From the NCBI GenBank assembly GCA_003139355.1, contig PLIM01000063.1, positions 61,164 to 95,961 on the forward strand: a DNA stretch of 34,798 bases, in the 5' to 3' direction. Origin of the DNA: Acidimicrobiaceae bacterium. Its GTDB lineage: Bacteria; Actinomycetota; Acidimicrobiia; Acidimicrobiales; Bog-793. Under the pieces are notes generated by a model. That model was not told the DNA's origin. It worked only from the letters and a program-made list of their open reading frames with translations, and ran no database searches. Below, in pieces: positions 26,086 through 34,191 of this stretch. The translations under genes were made by a program, and so were the position numbers. The first letter of the stretch is position 1, and each line of letters starts with the position of its first letter.

Positions 26086-26469
26086 TCAGTGAAAAGCCGC
26101 GATGACACCGACCACCAGGACGAGCCCGACCATGGCGAGAACGAGAACCGTCCGGGCACGGCGGGAACGGCCGGCGTCGGGGAGATCCATCGGAGGAAGA
26201 TCGAGCATGCCTGCATCCTGGGGACCCAGGTCGGCGTAGCGCTCGTCGAAGACCGCGTCGACCGCATCGCCGAGCAGGAGCGCCCGGGCCAGCTCGAGTT
26301 GGTCTGCGTGGACGAACACCTCGACGTTCGCCGGTAGGGGATAGGGGCCGTCGCTAAGGCCCCGTAGCTCGACCGGGATCGCTTCCGATCCAAGGCGTGC
26401 TGCGAGCACGTGGCCGTGAAAGGAACCCACGACGGTGGTCAAGTGGACCATGCGGTCGGATGGCGGCAT
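26086..26469 (-). CDS. DUF2007-like protein with C-terminal membrane helix
   Basis: 127 residues. The N-terminal ~75 residues ([28 protein letters not shown], then [17 protein letters not shown]) resemble the DUF2007 putative signal-transducing fold, an alpha-beta domain related to PII-like folds; that assignment is by pattern only. A single hydrophobic helix ([20 protein letters not shown]) ends the protein, so it is probably tail-anchored with the domain in the cytoplasm. ATG 26469 is preferred over 26451 because TAGCCT lies 8 nt upstream of it, the leaderless pattern. Its start is 26 bp from that of the divergent pafA gene. Confidence 0.75.
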   Translation of the reverse strand: MPPSDRMVHLTTVVGSFHGHVLAARLGSEAIPVELRGLSDGPYPLPANVEVFVHADQLELARALLLGDAVDAVFDERYADLGPQDAGMLDLPPMDLPDAGRSRRARTVLVLAMVGLVLVVGVIAAFH

Positions 26470-26477
26470 CCGCTTCG

Positions 26478-26487
26478 AGGCTACCGT
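26478..26487. promoter_or_regulatory. Back-to-back -10 elements sharing one TA (DUF2007 gene / pafA)
   Basis: AGGCTACCGT reads TACCGT on the plus strand (26482-26487), 8 nt before the pafA GTG, and TAGCCT on the minus strand (26483-26478), 8 nt before the DUF2007 gene ATG. The two hexamers share the central TA. Both genes lack a ribosome site, so both would be leaderless mRNAs from one bidirectional promoter. Simultaneous use would be exclusive. Confidence 0.5.
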
Positions 26488-26495
26488 GGACTTCG

Positions 26496-27854
26496 GTGGA
26501 ACGCAGGATCTTCGGGCTCGAAAACGAATACGGCGTCACCTGCACCCTGCGCGGCCAGCGTCGGCTGAGCCCAGACGAGGTGGCCCGCTATCTCTTCCGG
26601 CGCGTCGTGAGCTGGGGACGTTCGAGCAACGTCTTTCTCGAGAACGGGGCGAGACTGTACCTCGACGTAGGTAGCCATCCCGAGTACGCGACTCCGGAAT
26701 GCGACTCGATCGAGGACCTCGTCGCGCACGACAAGGCAGGTGAGCGGATTCTCGAAGGTTTGATCGCCTCAGCCGAGAGCCGGTTGGACGACGAGGGCAT
26801 CCGCGGCGTGATCTACCTGTTCAAGAACAACACCGACTCCGCGGGCAATTCCTACGGGTGCCACGAGAATTACCTCACCAGCCGCCGGGACGACTTCTCG
26901 CACTTTGTACAGGTGCTGGTCCCGTTCTTCGTGAGCCGGCAGATCTACTGCGGGGCGGGCAAGGTTCTCCAGACCGCTCGTGGCGCGATGTTCTGCCTTA
27001 GCCAGCGGGCCGAGCACATCTGGGAAGGTGTCTCCTCCGCGACGACGCGGAGCCGGCCGATCATCAACACCCGGGACGAGCCGCACGCGGACGCTGAGCG
27101 CTTCAGACGGCTGCACGTGATCGTCGGTGACTCGAACATGAGCGAGTACGCGACTTTTCTCAAGGTCGGCGCCACGAGCATCCTGCTGCGCATGTTGGAA
27201 GACCCGAGCATCGTCATCCGCGACCTCACGCTGGAGGACCCCATTCGGGCGATTCGCGAGATCAGCCATGACATCACGTGCCGGAGCGAGGTGCGCCTTG
27301 CAAACGGACGGGAGCTCAGTGCCCTCGACATCCAGCGCGAATACCTGGACCGGGCGCTTCGCTACCACGAGCGGCGCGGTCTCCCGGCCCTCGAGGAGCG
27401 CGCCCTGTCGATGTGGCAGCACTGCATCGAGAGAATCGAGAACGAGCCGCTCGACCTGGACCGGGAATGTGACTGGGTGATCAAGTATCGCCTCGTCGAG
27501 GCCTATCGAGAGCGCCACCAGCTTCCCCTGGGACATCCCAGGGTGGCACTGCTCGACCTTCAGTACCACGACGTGAACCGCAGCCGCGGAGTCTTCTATC
27601 TGCTCCAGGCCAAAGGCCGGGTGGACCGCATCGTGACAGACGAGGCCGTCACCAAGGCCATGGACTCACCCCCGGCAACGACCCGGGCCCGGCTTCGGGG
27701 CGAGTTCATCAAACGGGCGAAGGAACAGCGCCGCGATTTCACCGTCGACTGGGTCCACCTGAAGCTGAACGACCCGACTCAGCGAACGGTCCTGTTGAAG
27801 GACCCGTTCCGCTCACACGACGAGCGCGTCGAGCGGCTCATCGAGTCGATTTAG
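26496..27854 (+). CDS. pafA: Pup-protein ligase PafA
   Basis: 452 residues, family length. It uses ATP to phosphorylate the C-terminal Glu of Pup and attach it to substrate lysines. IFGLENEYG (5-13) holds Mg-binding Glu; [14 protein letters not shown] (56-69) carries the catalytic Asp57; [19 protein letters not shown] follows. It lacks the Dop-loop insertion, which distinguishes it from Dop at 22624. GTG 26496 gives the normal N-terminus [13 protein letters not shown] and has a leaderless -10. pafB and pafC, which follow pafA in mycobacteria, are absent; lepB follows after 11 bp. Confidence 0.96.
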   Translation: MERRIFGLENEYGVTCTLRGQRRLSPDEVARYLFRRVVSWGRSSNVFLENGARLYLDVGSHPEYATPECDSIEDLVAHDKAGERILEGLIASAESRLDDEGIRGVIYLFKNNTDSAGNSYGCHENYLTSRRDDFSHFVQVLVPFFVSRQIYCGAGKVLQTARGAMFCLSQRAEHIWEGVSSATTRSRPIINTRDEPHADAERFRRLHVIVGDSNMSEYATFLKVGATSILLRMLEDPSIVIRDLTLEDPIRAIREISHDITCRSEVRLANGRELSALDIQREYLDRALRYHERRGLPALEERALSMWQHCIERIENEPLDLDRECDWVIKYRLVEAYRERHQLPLGHPRVALLDLQYHDVNRSRGVFYLLQAKGRVDRIVTDEAVTKAMDSPPATTRARLRGEFIKRAKEQRRDFTVDWVHLKLNDPTQRTVLLKDPFRSHDERVERLIESI

Positions 27855-27857
27855 GCT
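27852..27857 (+). promoter_or_regulatory. Candidate -10 element of lepB (leaderless)
   Basis: TAGGCT, made partly from the pafA stop codon, lies 8 nt before the lepB GTG. No ribosome site is present between. It could allow lepB to be expressed independently of pafA. Confidence 0.35.
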
Positions 27858-27865
27858 GCTGAGCG

Positions 27866-28576
27866 GTGACCGACGCGCGTGAGGCCTCCAAGGAGGCGGA
27901 CAACCTGGGAGAACCCTCCGCGCCATTCGTGCCTGCCTTTCCGATGGTGGCGGCCGACGGGTCTCGAGCTCATCCCACACAGGAGCTGGAACCCGCCCCT
28001 GACGCGTCCCAACCCAGCGCGTCGAAGTCGCCGGGCAACCGGGGCCCGACTCGCCACTTCCTCGAGTGGGTCGTCGTCATGGTCTTCGCCGTGCTGGTCG
28101 CAGGCGGTTTGCGCACGTTCGTCGTCCAAGCGTTCTACGTGCCGTCGGGCTCGATGCTGCCGACGCTGCAGATCGGCGACCGCATAGTCGTGATCAAGTT
28201 CGGCTACACGATTCACCGGGGTGACATCGTGGTCTTCAAGCGGCCCCCCCAGGATGTCGGCACCACGGACACAGATCTCGTCAAGCGTGTGATCGGCCTC
28301 CCGGGCGAGACGATCTCCTCTCGCGGGAGCACGGTTCTGATCAACGGGCGGCCGCTCGAGGAGCCTTGGTTGCCCCTTCTCACCGGGCCGTGCGCCGAGA
28401 GCGCCGAGAGCATCCCCCTTACCAAGATCGCCCCGGCGCACTACTTCGTAATGGGCGATTGTCGCGGCGACTCGGCCGACAGCCGATCCTGGGGGACGCT
28501 GCCGGGCTCATTCGTGGTAGGGAAGGTGTTCGTGATCGTGTGGCGTTTCGGGCACCCGTACCTTCACTGGTTCTAG
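27866..28576 (+). CDS. lepB: Signal peptidase I
   Basis: 236 residues. A serine protease that removes signal peptides from exported proteins on the outer face of the membrane. A ~62-residue Pro/Ala-rich cytoplasmic N-terminus precedes one membrane helix (~66-86: LEWVVVMVFAVLVAGGL). The catalytic Ser96 lies in VPSGSMLPT and the general-base Lys140 in DLVKRVIGLPGE. YFVMGDCRGDSADSRSWG is the box E signature. Starts with GTG 11 bp after the pafA stop. Clear family member, though an unusual neighbour for pafA; the export context with tatA-tatC downstream makes sense. Confidence 0.95.
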   Translation: MTDAREASKEADNLGEPSAPFVPAFPMVAADGSRAHPTQELEPAPDASQPSASKSPGNRGPTRHFLEWVVVMVFAVLVAGGLRTFVVQAFYVPSGSMLPTLQIGDRIVVIKFGYTIHRGDIVVFKRPPQDVGTTDTDLVKRVIGLPGETISSRGSTVLINGRPLEEPWLPLLTGPCAESAESIPLTKIAPAHYFVMGDCRGDSADSRSWGTLPGSFVVGKVFVIVWRFGHPYLHWF

Positions 28577-28633
28577 CGGGCTGTCCGCGCGGCACTCGGA
28601 CCGGTCCAGGCGAAGGAGTAACCTTCGGTAGCC

Positions 28634-28699
28634 ATGAGATGCATGTTCGCCTGTCGCCGCCGAACAGACGTTGAGCGCAAAGTTGAGTCGACTTCATGA
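28634..28699 (+). CDS. Possible leaderless 21-residue ORF upstream of tatA
   Basis: ATG 28634 to TGA 28699 encodes MRCMFACRRRTDVERKVEST plus Ser. TAACCT at 28619-28624 lies 9 nt before the ATG. Small Cys-containing leaderless ORFs are known in actinobacteria as regulatory upstream ORFs, but nothing else supports this one. The rest of 28577-28753 holds only a 6-bp hairpin CGAAGG/CCTTCG at about 28611-28627 overlapping that hexamer. Confidence 0.2.
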   Translation: MRCMFACRRRTDVERKVESTS

Positions 28700-28740
28700 C
28701 CGCAGCCCGGTCCCGGCCGTTCGTCGCGCGGGCAGCACGG

Positions 28741-28746
28741 TAGGAT
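28741..28746 (+). promoter_or_regulatory. Candidate -10 element of tatA (leaderless)
   Basis: TAGGAT, 7 nt before GTG 28754, with no usable ribosome site between. This suggests a promoter starting the tat-helY segment. Confidence 0.45.
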
Positions 28747-28753
28747 CGGCATC

Positions 28754-29272
28754 GTGGGCGGTCTCGACCCGTCCAAGATCTTCTTGATCTTGGTCATCGT
28801 GCTCATCGTCGTCGGCCCTGAGAGGTTGCCCGGGGCCGCGCGTCAGTTGGGCGGCATGTGGCGCGAGCTGAACCGGGTGCGAGAGAAGGTGGAGCAGGAG
28901 ATCCGCTCCACGTTGCCGGACATCGACTTGTCGAAGATCCCGACCAGTCCGGGCCAGGCGATCACCGGCTATCTGTCCGGCCTGGTGTCAGGGCAGACGG
29001 ACGCGTCGCTCGACAGTGCCGCCACGAGCGCAGACACATCGGCTGGCGAATCGATCGCAACCACTGAGCGCCCGCGCTCTGTCGCAGCCAGGAGGGGAGC
29101 TTCCTGGCGCGGGGAATACGAGCGTGACCATGCACAGCCGACCCGGCAGCCCTTGCTTGGAGGACAGCACCCGACCTCGGCGCGCAGGCCACCGGCGGTG
29201 CCGTCGTCGTCATCCTCGAACGCGCTTTCCGCCGACACGGTGTTCGTGTTCGACGAGCCGAGCATGAACTGA
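28754..29272 (+). CDS. tatA: Sec-independent translocase subunit TatA/TatB
   Basis: 172 residues. A single N-terminal membrane helix (KIFLILVIVLIVVGPERLP, ~8-26) followed by an amphipathic helix (GAARQLGGMWRELNRVREKVEQEIRSTL) is the TatA/B architecture. The TatA hinge usually reads FGP; here it is VGP with Glu next (GPERLP), more like TatB, and the long ~100-residue low-complexity Ser/Ala/Thr tail also fits TatB. TatC follows 3 bp downstream. The GTG start is set by the leaderless -10 and the hydrophobic N-terminus. Role: recognition or pore formation in folded protein export. Confidence 0.88.
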   Translation: MGGLDPSKIFLILVIVLIVVGPERLPGAARQLGGMWRELNRVREKVEQEIRSTLPDIDLSKIPTSPGQAITGYLSGLVSGQTDASLDSAATSADTSAGESIATTERPRSVAARRGASWRGEYERDHAQPTRQPLLGGQHPTSARRPPAVPSSSSSNALSADTVFVFDEPSMN

Positions 29273-29275
29273 TCC

Positions 29276-30064
29276 ATGGCCGCACCGGCGAGGCTGGCAA
29301 GGCTTCGCTCCCGAAGAGACAACCCCCGTCCGACCCCGGACGCCATGAGCCTTGGCGAGCACCTTGGCGAGCTCCGCCGACGTCTCATCATCTCCATCTG
29401 CATGATCGCGGTCGGAGCCGTCGTCACCTACGTCTTCTACGGCTTCATCCTGCACGTGCTGCAAGCTCCCTACTGCCAGGCGGTGACTCACACGAGCGAG
29501 TCCGGTCAGTGCGCTTTCTTCGTCACCACACCTCTGCAGGGGTTCTCGCTGCGTCTCAACGTGTCGGCCTACGGCGGGATCGTGATCGCCCTGCCGGTCC
29601 TGTTCTTCCAGCTGTGGCGGTTCGTCACCCCGGGCCTGAAGGCGAACGAGAAGCGCTACGCCCTCCCGTTCACGTTCGCCACGGCCGCCTTGTTCGCTCT
29701 CGGTGCGTTTGTGGCGTACCTCACGTTCCCGCACGCGATGCGCTTTCTGATCGACGTGAGCGGCCCCAGCAGCACCATCAAACAGCTCCTCTCGCCGAAC
29801 TCGTACGTTCAACTCATCCTGCTGTTGATGGTGGCGTTCGGCGTGACCTTCGAATTCCCCGTCGTGCTGGTTGCACTCGAGTTGGCCGGTGTCCTCACCC
29901 CGGCGCGCCTGTCCAGTTGGCGGCGGTGGGCGATCATCGGGATGGTGCTGTTCGCAGCGGTGGTCACACCCAGCTCGGACCCGTTCTCGATGCTCGCGCT
30001 CGCCATCCCGTTGCTGCTCTTCTACGAGGCGTCCATCGTCATCGGCAAGATGCTGGGTAAGTGA
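29276..30064 (+). CDS. tatC: Sec-independent translocase TatC
   Basis: 262 residues with about six membrane helices. It is the core receptor for twin-arginine signal peptides. The N-terminal SLGEHLGELRRRLI is the conserved cytoplasmic motif, and FWRFVTP-type FQLWRFVTPGLKANEKR, the conserved loop after helix 2, is present, as is the FGVTFEFPVV stretch with the important Glu/Phe in helix 4. The first ~22 residues before MSLGEHL are basic and extra; the ATG 69 nt later is an alternative start. It follows tatA by 3 bp. Its stop overlaps a GTG (GTGA), but that frame is not the helicase. Confidence 0.96.
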   Translation: MAAPARLARLRSRRDNPRPTPDAMSLGEHLGELRRRLIISICMIAVGAVVTYVFYGFILHVLQAPYCQAVTHTSESGQCAFFVTTPLQGFSLRLNVSAYGGIVIALPVLFFQLWRFVTPGLKANEKRYALPFTFATAALFALGAFVAYLTFPHAMRFLIDVSGPSSTIKQLLSPNSYVQLILLLMVAFGVTFEFPVVLVALELAGVLTPARLSSWRRWAIIGMVLFAAVVTPSSDPFSMLALAIPLLLFYEASIVIGKMLGK

Positions 30065-30086
30065 CTGGTCGCGCGCGAAACAGCGC

Positions 30087-32249
30087 ATGAACGGTCCCGC
30101 CTGCGCAGTCGCGTCCCGGGAACAGTTCGTCGCGGAACATCCCTATCCACTTGACCGATTCCAGCTCGACGCCCTCGACCTTCTCGACCAAGGCCAGTCG
30201 GTGCTGGTGAGCGCACCCACGGGTTCTGGCAAGACGGTCGTCGCCGAGTACGCGGTGCACCTCGCCCTCGCAGAAGGTGCGAAGGTGTTCTACACCACGC
30301 CGATCAAGGCGCTGTCGAACCAGAAGTACGGCGACCTCCGGCGCAAGTACGGCGCTGATCGGGTCGGCCTGCTGACCGGGGATAACTCCATCAACGGTCA
30401 GGCTCCGGTCGTCGTCATGACGACCGAGGTGTTGCGCAACATGATCCACGCGGAGCCCGGCCGCCTGGCCGACCTGCGCTACGTCGTGCTCGACGAGGTT
30501 CACTTCCTCCAGGACCCGTACCGAGGAGGCGTCTGGGAGGAAGTCATCCTCGGCGCGCCTTTGCACGTGACGCTCGTGTGCTTGTCCGCGACGGTGGCGA
30601 ATGCGGACCAGTTGGCGGCATGGATCTCAGAGGTCCGCGGCACGACCGGCGTCGTGATCGAGGCGCACCGGCCTGTCGAGCTGAAGAACTTGTTCGTGGT
30701 GGGGGACCGCTTCGCTGAGCACCTCCACTTGTTGCCGACCTTCGTCGACGGTCGGCCGAACCCCGAGGCCGTCAAGCTCGACGGGCTGATCGCTCGCCCG
30801 GGAACCGGCCGAAGGGGCGCCAATGCGCCTCAGCCGCTGGCCGGAGGCGGACGGCCGACCAAGCCGGAGGGCCGCCCGCGCTCGGGGCGACCACAGTTGT
30901 ATCGCCCCCGACGTGTCGAGGTTGTCGACCGTCTCGCCGCCGAGCGGCTTCTGCCCGCGATCTACTTCCTCTTCTCACGGGCCGGCTGCGACGAATCGGT
31001 GCGGCATTGCCTGGACGACGGGTTGCGCCTGACCACGCCGGAGGAGCGGCTTCGGATACGCGCGATCGTCGAGTCATACGTCGATCCGCTGACCGATGAC
31101 GACCTGGCTGTGCTCGGCTACCCGCTCTACGCGGCCGGCCTGGAGGCAGGCGTGGCCGCCCATCACGCCGGGATGGTTCCGCCGTTCAGGGAAGCGGTGG
31201 AGGCTTGCTTCGCCGAGGCACTCGTGAAGGTCGTGTTCGCCACCGAGACGCTCGCTCTCGGGATCAACATGCCGGCAAGGTCGGTGGTCATCGAAGAGGT
31301 GACCAAGTTCGGCGGCAAAGGGCACCAGGAGCTGACACCGGGCGAGTACACCCAGCTGACAGGCCGCGCGGGCAGGCGGGGCATCGACGAGATCGGCTAC
31401 GCAGCGGTGCTGTGCTCCCCGTTCCACACCTTCGACGACGTGGCTCGCATCGCGGGCGGTCGCCCGCGGGCGCTGTCCTCCTCGTTCCGGCCCACGTACA
31501 ACCTTGCCGTCAACCTTGTCCGCCGTCATTCTCGCGAAGGTGCCTACACCCTGGTCAGCTCATCGTTCGCCCAATTCTTGAGCGACAAGGACCTCGCAGG
31601 TGAGCTCGAGGCGGTCCTGGGAATACTCGAGCGCCGGGGCTATCTGGACGGCTGGAGAGTCACCGAGGCGGGAGCTCGGCTCGCGGGCCTCTATCACGAG
31701 GCGGACCTTCTCCTTGCCGAGGCGCTGGAAGCCGGCCAGCTCGACGGTCTCGACCCGGCAAGCCTCGCGGCTGTTGCGTCGGCATTCTGCTACGAAACAC
31801 GAAGAGAGCGCGATGCTCCGGTTCCTGCACCGAATGCCAAGGTCGCCCGCCGCCTGAAGGCGATCGAGGAGCTTTCGGAGGCGTTGGCGGCCGAGGAGCG
31901 TCGCGGGCATCTGCCCGTGACGCGAGGTGTCGAAGACGGGTTCGCGTCCCTCATCTACGAATGGGCGAGAGGCCGAGACCTTCGTCAGGTCCTGCAGCCG
32001 AGTGCAGGCTCGGGCCGACGGGGTCGCAGGGCGGCGGCGCTCATGTCGGGAGGTGACTTCGTCCGCAATGTGAAGCAGGTCATCGACCTTCTCCGGCAGG
32101 TGGCGATGGTCGCTGCCCGAGACGAGACGGCCAAGAGCGCTCGGGCCGCGGCCGAGCGTCTGCTCCGCGACGTGGTCGCTGCGTCGTCGTTGGTCACAAT
32201 TCCCGTTGAGCTCGGTACCATCCGCGCCGGCGGACAACCCGCACCGTAA
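30087..32249 (+). CDS. helY: Ski2-like DEVH-box helicase, HelY
   Basis: 720 residues, against about 900 in Mycobacterium HelY, so the C-terminal part is reduced. RNA-helicase family of the Ski2/Mtr4 type. Motifs: Walker A APTGSGKT (43-50), TTPIKALSNQKY, DEVH (136-139), LSATVAN, ETLALGINMPARSVV and QLTGRAGRRGIDEIG. A Gly/Pro/Arg-rich low-complexity insert lies between the two RecA domains (NAPQPLAGGGRPTKPEGRPR). The ATG at 30087 is 22 bp after the tatC stop with only a weak upstream purine run, and the open frame begins earlier inside tatC. The order tatA-tatC-helY equals that of Rv2094c-Rv2093c-Rv2092c. Confidence 0.93.
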   Translation: MNGPACAVASREQFVAEHPYPLDRFQLDALDLLDQGQSVLVSAPTGSGKTVVAEYAVHLALAEGAKVFYTTPIKALSNQKYGDLRRKYGADRVGLLTGDNSINGQAPVVVMTTEVLRNMIHAEPGRLADLRYVVLDEVHFLQDPYRGGVWEEVILGAPLHVTLVCLSATVANADQLAAWISEVRGTTGVVIEAHRPVELKNLFVVGDRFAEHLHLLPTFVDGRPNPEAVKLDGLIARPGTGRRGANAPQPLAGGGRPTKPEGRPRSGRPQLYRPRRVEVVDRLAAERLLPAIYFLFSRAGCDESVRHCLDDGLRLTTPEERLRIRAIVESYVDPLTDDDLAVLGYPLYAAGLEAGVAAHHAGMVPPFREAVEACFAEALVKVVFATETLALGINMPARSVVIEEVTKFGGKGHQELTPGEYTQLTGRAGRRGIDEIGYAAVLCSPFHTFDDVARIAGGRPRALSSSFRPTYNLAVNLVRRHSREGAYTLVSSSFAQFLSDKDLAGELEAVLGILERRGYLDGWRVTEAGARLAGLYHEADLLLAEALEAGQLDGLDPASLAAVASAFCYETRRERDAPVPAPNAKVARRLKAIEELSEALAAEERRGHLPVTRGVEDGFASLIYEWARGRDLRQVLQPSAGSGRRGRRAAALMSGGDFVRNVKQVIDLLRQVAMVAARDETAKSARAAAERLLRDVVAASSLVTIPVELGTIRAGGQPAP

Positions 32250-32252
32250 TGT
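32247..32252 (+). promoter_or_regulatory. Candidate -10 element of the ThyX-like gene
   Basis: TAATGT, beginning in the helY stop codon, 9 nt before ATG 32262 and with no ribosome site between. Same leaderless layout as lepB after pafA. Confidence 0.35.
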
Positions 32253-32261
32253 CGTCCGGGC

Positions 32262-33878
32262 ATGTCTATCGCAGGCGTTGAGCAATTCACCGTCGGGGAG
32301 CGGGAGCTGCTCGGGAGGTATTTCACCAATCTCGACGGCCCGGTGTTCGCGCTCGTGAACCTGCCGGAGGTCGTCAAGGGCGCCCTGTTCGCGCGATACT
32401 CACGATCCTCCAAGAGCTTGCGCCGGCTCTTCCTCGACGAGTTCGTAGAAGAGCTCGATGTCGCTGGCGACACGAGCCTCGACGCGTCCGTCGGACTGCG
32501 GCGTGCCGAGGACCTCTACGCCAGGGTGTTCAGCGAGTACGGGGACGACTCGGTCGCCCAGCTCGGAGGGGTCCATCTCGCGTGCGAGCAATCGTCGAAC
32601 GTGCTCACCAAGATCCTCGAACGGGGACGGCTCATGTCCTACCTCGAGCAGTCGACTCGCTACATCCCCTACGACAGCCGCCTGCCATCCGGGCACTACC
32701 GCTACCACCGTGATCAGGCCGTGCTGGAGTCACCGCTCGGTGCTCGTTACGTCGGCGAGATGGACCGCATGTTCGACACCTACGCGCAGCTGCTGCCGCT
32801 GCTGCAGTCGTTCGTCAACCGTGAGAACCCGAGGCACGGAGGCGTGTCCGAGCTCGCCCACCGACAGGCGGTGAGAGCGCGCTGTCTTGACGCTCTGCGA
32901 GGCCTCCTGCCAGCCGGCTCACTTTCCAACGTCGGGATCTTCGGATCAGGGCAGAGCTACGAACAGCTGCTGCTCCGGATGCGGGCTCATCCCCTGCCCG
33001 AGGCCCGCCTGTACGCGGACCTCATCCTCGTCGAGCTGCGCAAGGTGATCCCGTCCTTCCTTTCCAGGATCGACCTGCCCGAACGCGGCGGGGTATGGAC
33101 CGAGTACCTCCAGGCTCGCCGCGAAGCGATGGAAACTGCGGTGCACGAAATGTGGCCGGCCGAGGTCCCTGTGCCGGGCACGTCGGTGACCCTCACCGAT
33201 TTCGACCCAGCGGGGGAGGACAAGGTCCTCGCGGCGATGTGTTATCCGTACCTCAACCTCGCGGAGCAAGACGTTGCCCGACGCGTCTCGGCCCTGGGGC
33301 CTGAAGAACGGCAGAGGATCCTCGAGGCGTACGTAGGAGAGCGCTCCAACCGCCGCCACCGTCCCGGAAGAGCCCTGGAGCGCACTTCGTACCGGTTCGA
33401 CATCGTGGCGGACTACGGAGCCTTCCGGGATCTTCAACGCCACCGCATGCTCACTGTCGAGTGGCAGCCGCTTGGCACCGACCTCGGCTTCGAGGTGCCC
33501 CCGCTCGTCGAGGCGGCAGGCCTCTCGGCTCGGTTCCTCGAGTCGCTCGAACGTTCCAAGAGCCTGCACGACATCCTTGCCCCTTGTTTTCCGGAACAAG
33601 GCGTGTACGCGGTAGCCCTGGCTTTCAATGTCCGGTTCGTGTTGCAGCTGAACGCCCGCGAGGCGATGCATGTCCTCGAGCTACGGTCCGGTCCCCAGGG
33701 TCATCCCGCTTACCGGAGAATTGCTCAGGAGATGCACCGGCTCATTGCCCAGCAGGCTGGCCATCACGCGATCGCGGATGCCATGCGCTTCGTGGACCAC
33801 ACCGAGGCCGAGCTCGGCCGCCTCGAGGCAGAGCAGCGCTCGGAGGCAAAGCGCCAATACTCCGGGCCGAGCCTCTGA
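32262..33878 (+). CDS. Double-length ThyX-like (FAD-dependent thymidylate synthase family) protein
   Basis: 538 residues, more than twice the ~220-250 of ThyX. Both halves resemble ThyX. The N-terminal half has RGRLMSYLEQSTRY (121-134), matching the ThyX signature RHRxxSxxxxSxR except His to Gly. The C-terminal half has RHRMLTVEWQPLG (393-405), which keeps RHR but loses both Ser and the last Arg. The C-terminal half also keeps LNAREAMHVLELRSGPQGHP (462-481), the ThyX NAR/LR region, which is eroded in the first half (FGSGQSYEQLLLRM). So one complete signature is spread over two domains. ThyX makes dTMP from dUMP using FAD and methylene-tetrahydrofolate, with sites at subunit interfaces. Whether this protein does so, or uses another nucleotide, is unknown. 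It follows helY by 12 bp. Confidence 0.8.
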   Translation: MSIAGVEQFTVGERELLGRYFTNLDGPVFALVNLPEVVKGALFARYSRSSKSLRRLFLDEFVEELDVAGDTSLDASVGLRRAEDLYARVFSEYGDDSVAQLGGVHLACEQSSNVLTKILERGRLMSYLEQSTRYIPYDSRLPSGHYRYHRDQAVLESPLGARYVGEMDRMFDTYAQLLPLLQSFVNRENPRHGGVSELAHRQAVRARCLDALRGLLPAGSLSNVGIFGSGQSYEQLLLRMRAHPLPEARLYADLILVELRKVIPSFLSRIDLPERGGVWTEYLQARREAMETAVHEMWPAEVPVPGTSVTLTDFDPAGEDKVLAAMCYPYLNLAEQDVARRVSALGPEERQRILEAYVGERSNRRHRPGRALERTSYRFDIVADYGAFRDLQRHRMLTVEWQPLGTDLGFEVPPLVEAAGLSARFLESLERSKSLHDILAPCFPEQGVYAVALAFNVRFVLQLNAREAMHVLELRSGPQGHPAYRRIAQEMHRLIAQQAGHHAIADAMRFVDHTEAELGRLEAEQRSEAKRQYSGPSL

Positions 33879-33879
33879 C

Positions 33880-33941
33880 AGGGGACTTTTCTCTTCCCCT
33901 TGACGTGCACTCTCACAGCGGTAATAACTAGAGAGTCCCCT
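33880..33941 (+). repeat. Inverted repeats after the ThyX-like gene
   Basis: AGGGGACT (33880-33887) and AGTCCCCT (33934-33941) are perfect complements flanking a promoter-like stretch. A second pairing AGGGGA/TCCCCT (33880-33885, 33895-33900) is also possible. No U-tract follows, so a terminator role is weakly supported. Confidence 0.35.
33900..33927 (+). promoter_or_regulatory. Promoter-like TTGACG - 16 bp - TAATAA
   Basis: An AT-rich patch, rare in this GC-rich window, with a near-consensus -35 and a partial -10. It points into 33930-34270, which has no supportable gene, so it could start a noncoding RNA or a long leader. Confidence 0.35.
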
Positions 33942-34010
33942 CAAGCCGAGGGCGGCTTCCGGCATGTCCGGGGTTGCTCGAAGAGCATCCGGGGGTGTTG
34001 CGAGTGGTGG

Positions 34011-34108
34011 GGACCCAGGAGTCGAGTAGAGAACGCCCCCGTCGGCATGTCACGTCGGCGTATCGCCCGGGCAGGCGAGAAGGGTGGAGCCAAAGACGTC
34101 CTGGGTCC
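34011..34108 (+). other. Possible structured RNA element upstream of the DUF4193 gene
   Basis: GGACCCAGGA (34011-34020) pairs perfectly with TCCTGGGTCC (34099-34108), extended by GTC/GAC across a one-base bulge. The ~75 nt between contain a further small hairpin TCGCC/GGCGA. I recognise no riboswitch or ncRNA family. It lies upstream of the TATAGT hexamer, so it would belong to a transcript from the 33900 promoter rather than the proximal leader. Confidence 0.3.
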
Positions 34109-34191
34109 TGCCGCCCGCTTACTCCGACGCCGACTTCTGGCCTGTTGGGGGAATCTCGCCCGGAAGCCGCCGCAACCAAGCATTGGTGCCG

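Noticed and set aside
29104-29270. Possible frameshift at the end of tatA because of its low-complexity tail
   Set aside because: Long disordered tails are normal in actinobacterial TatA/TatB, and the stop lies 3 bp before tatC.
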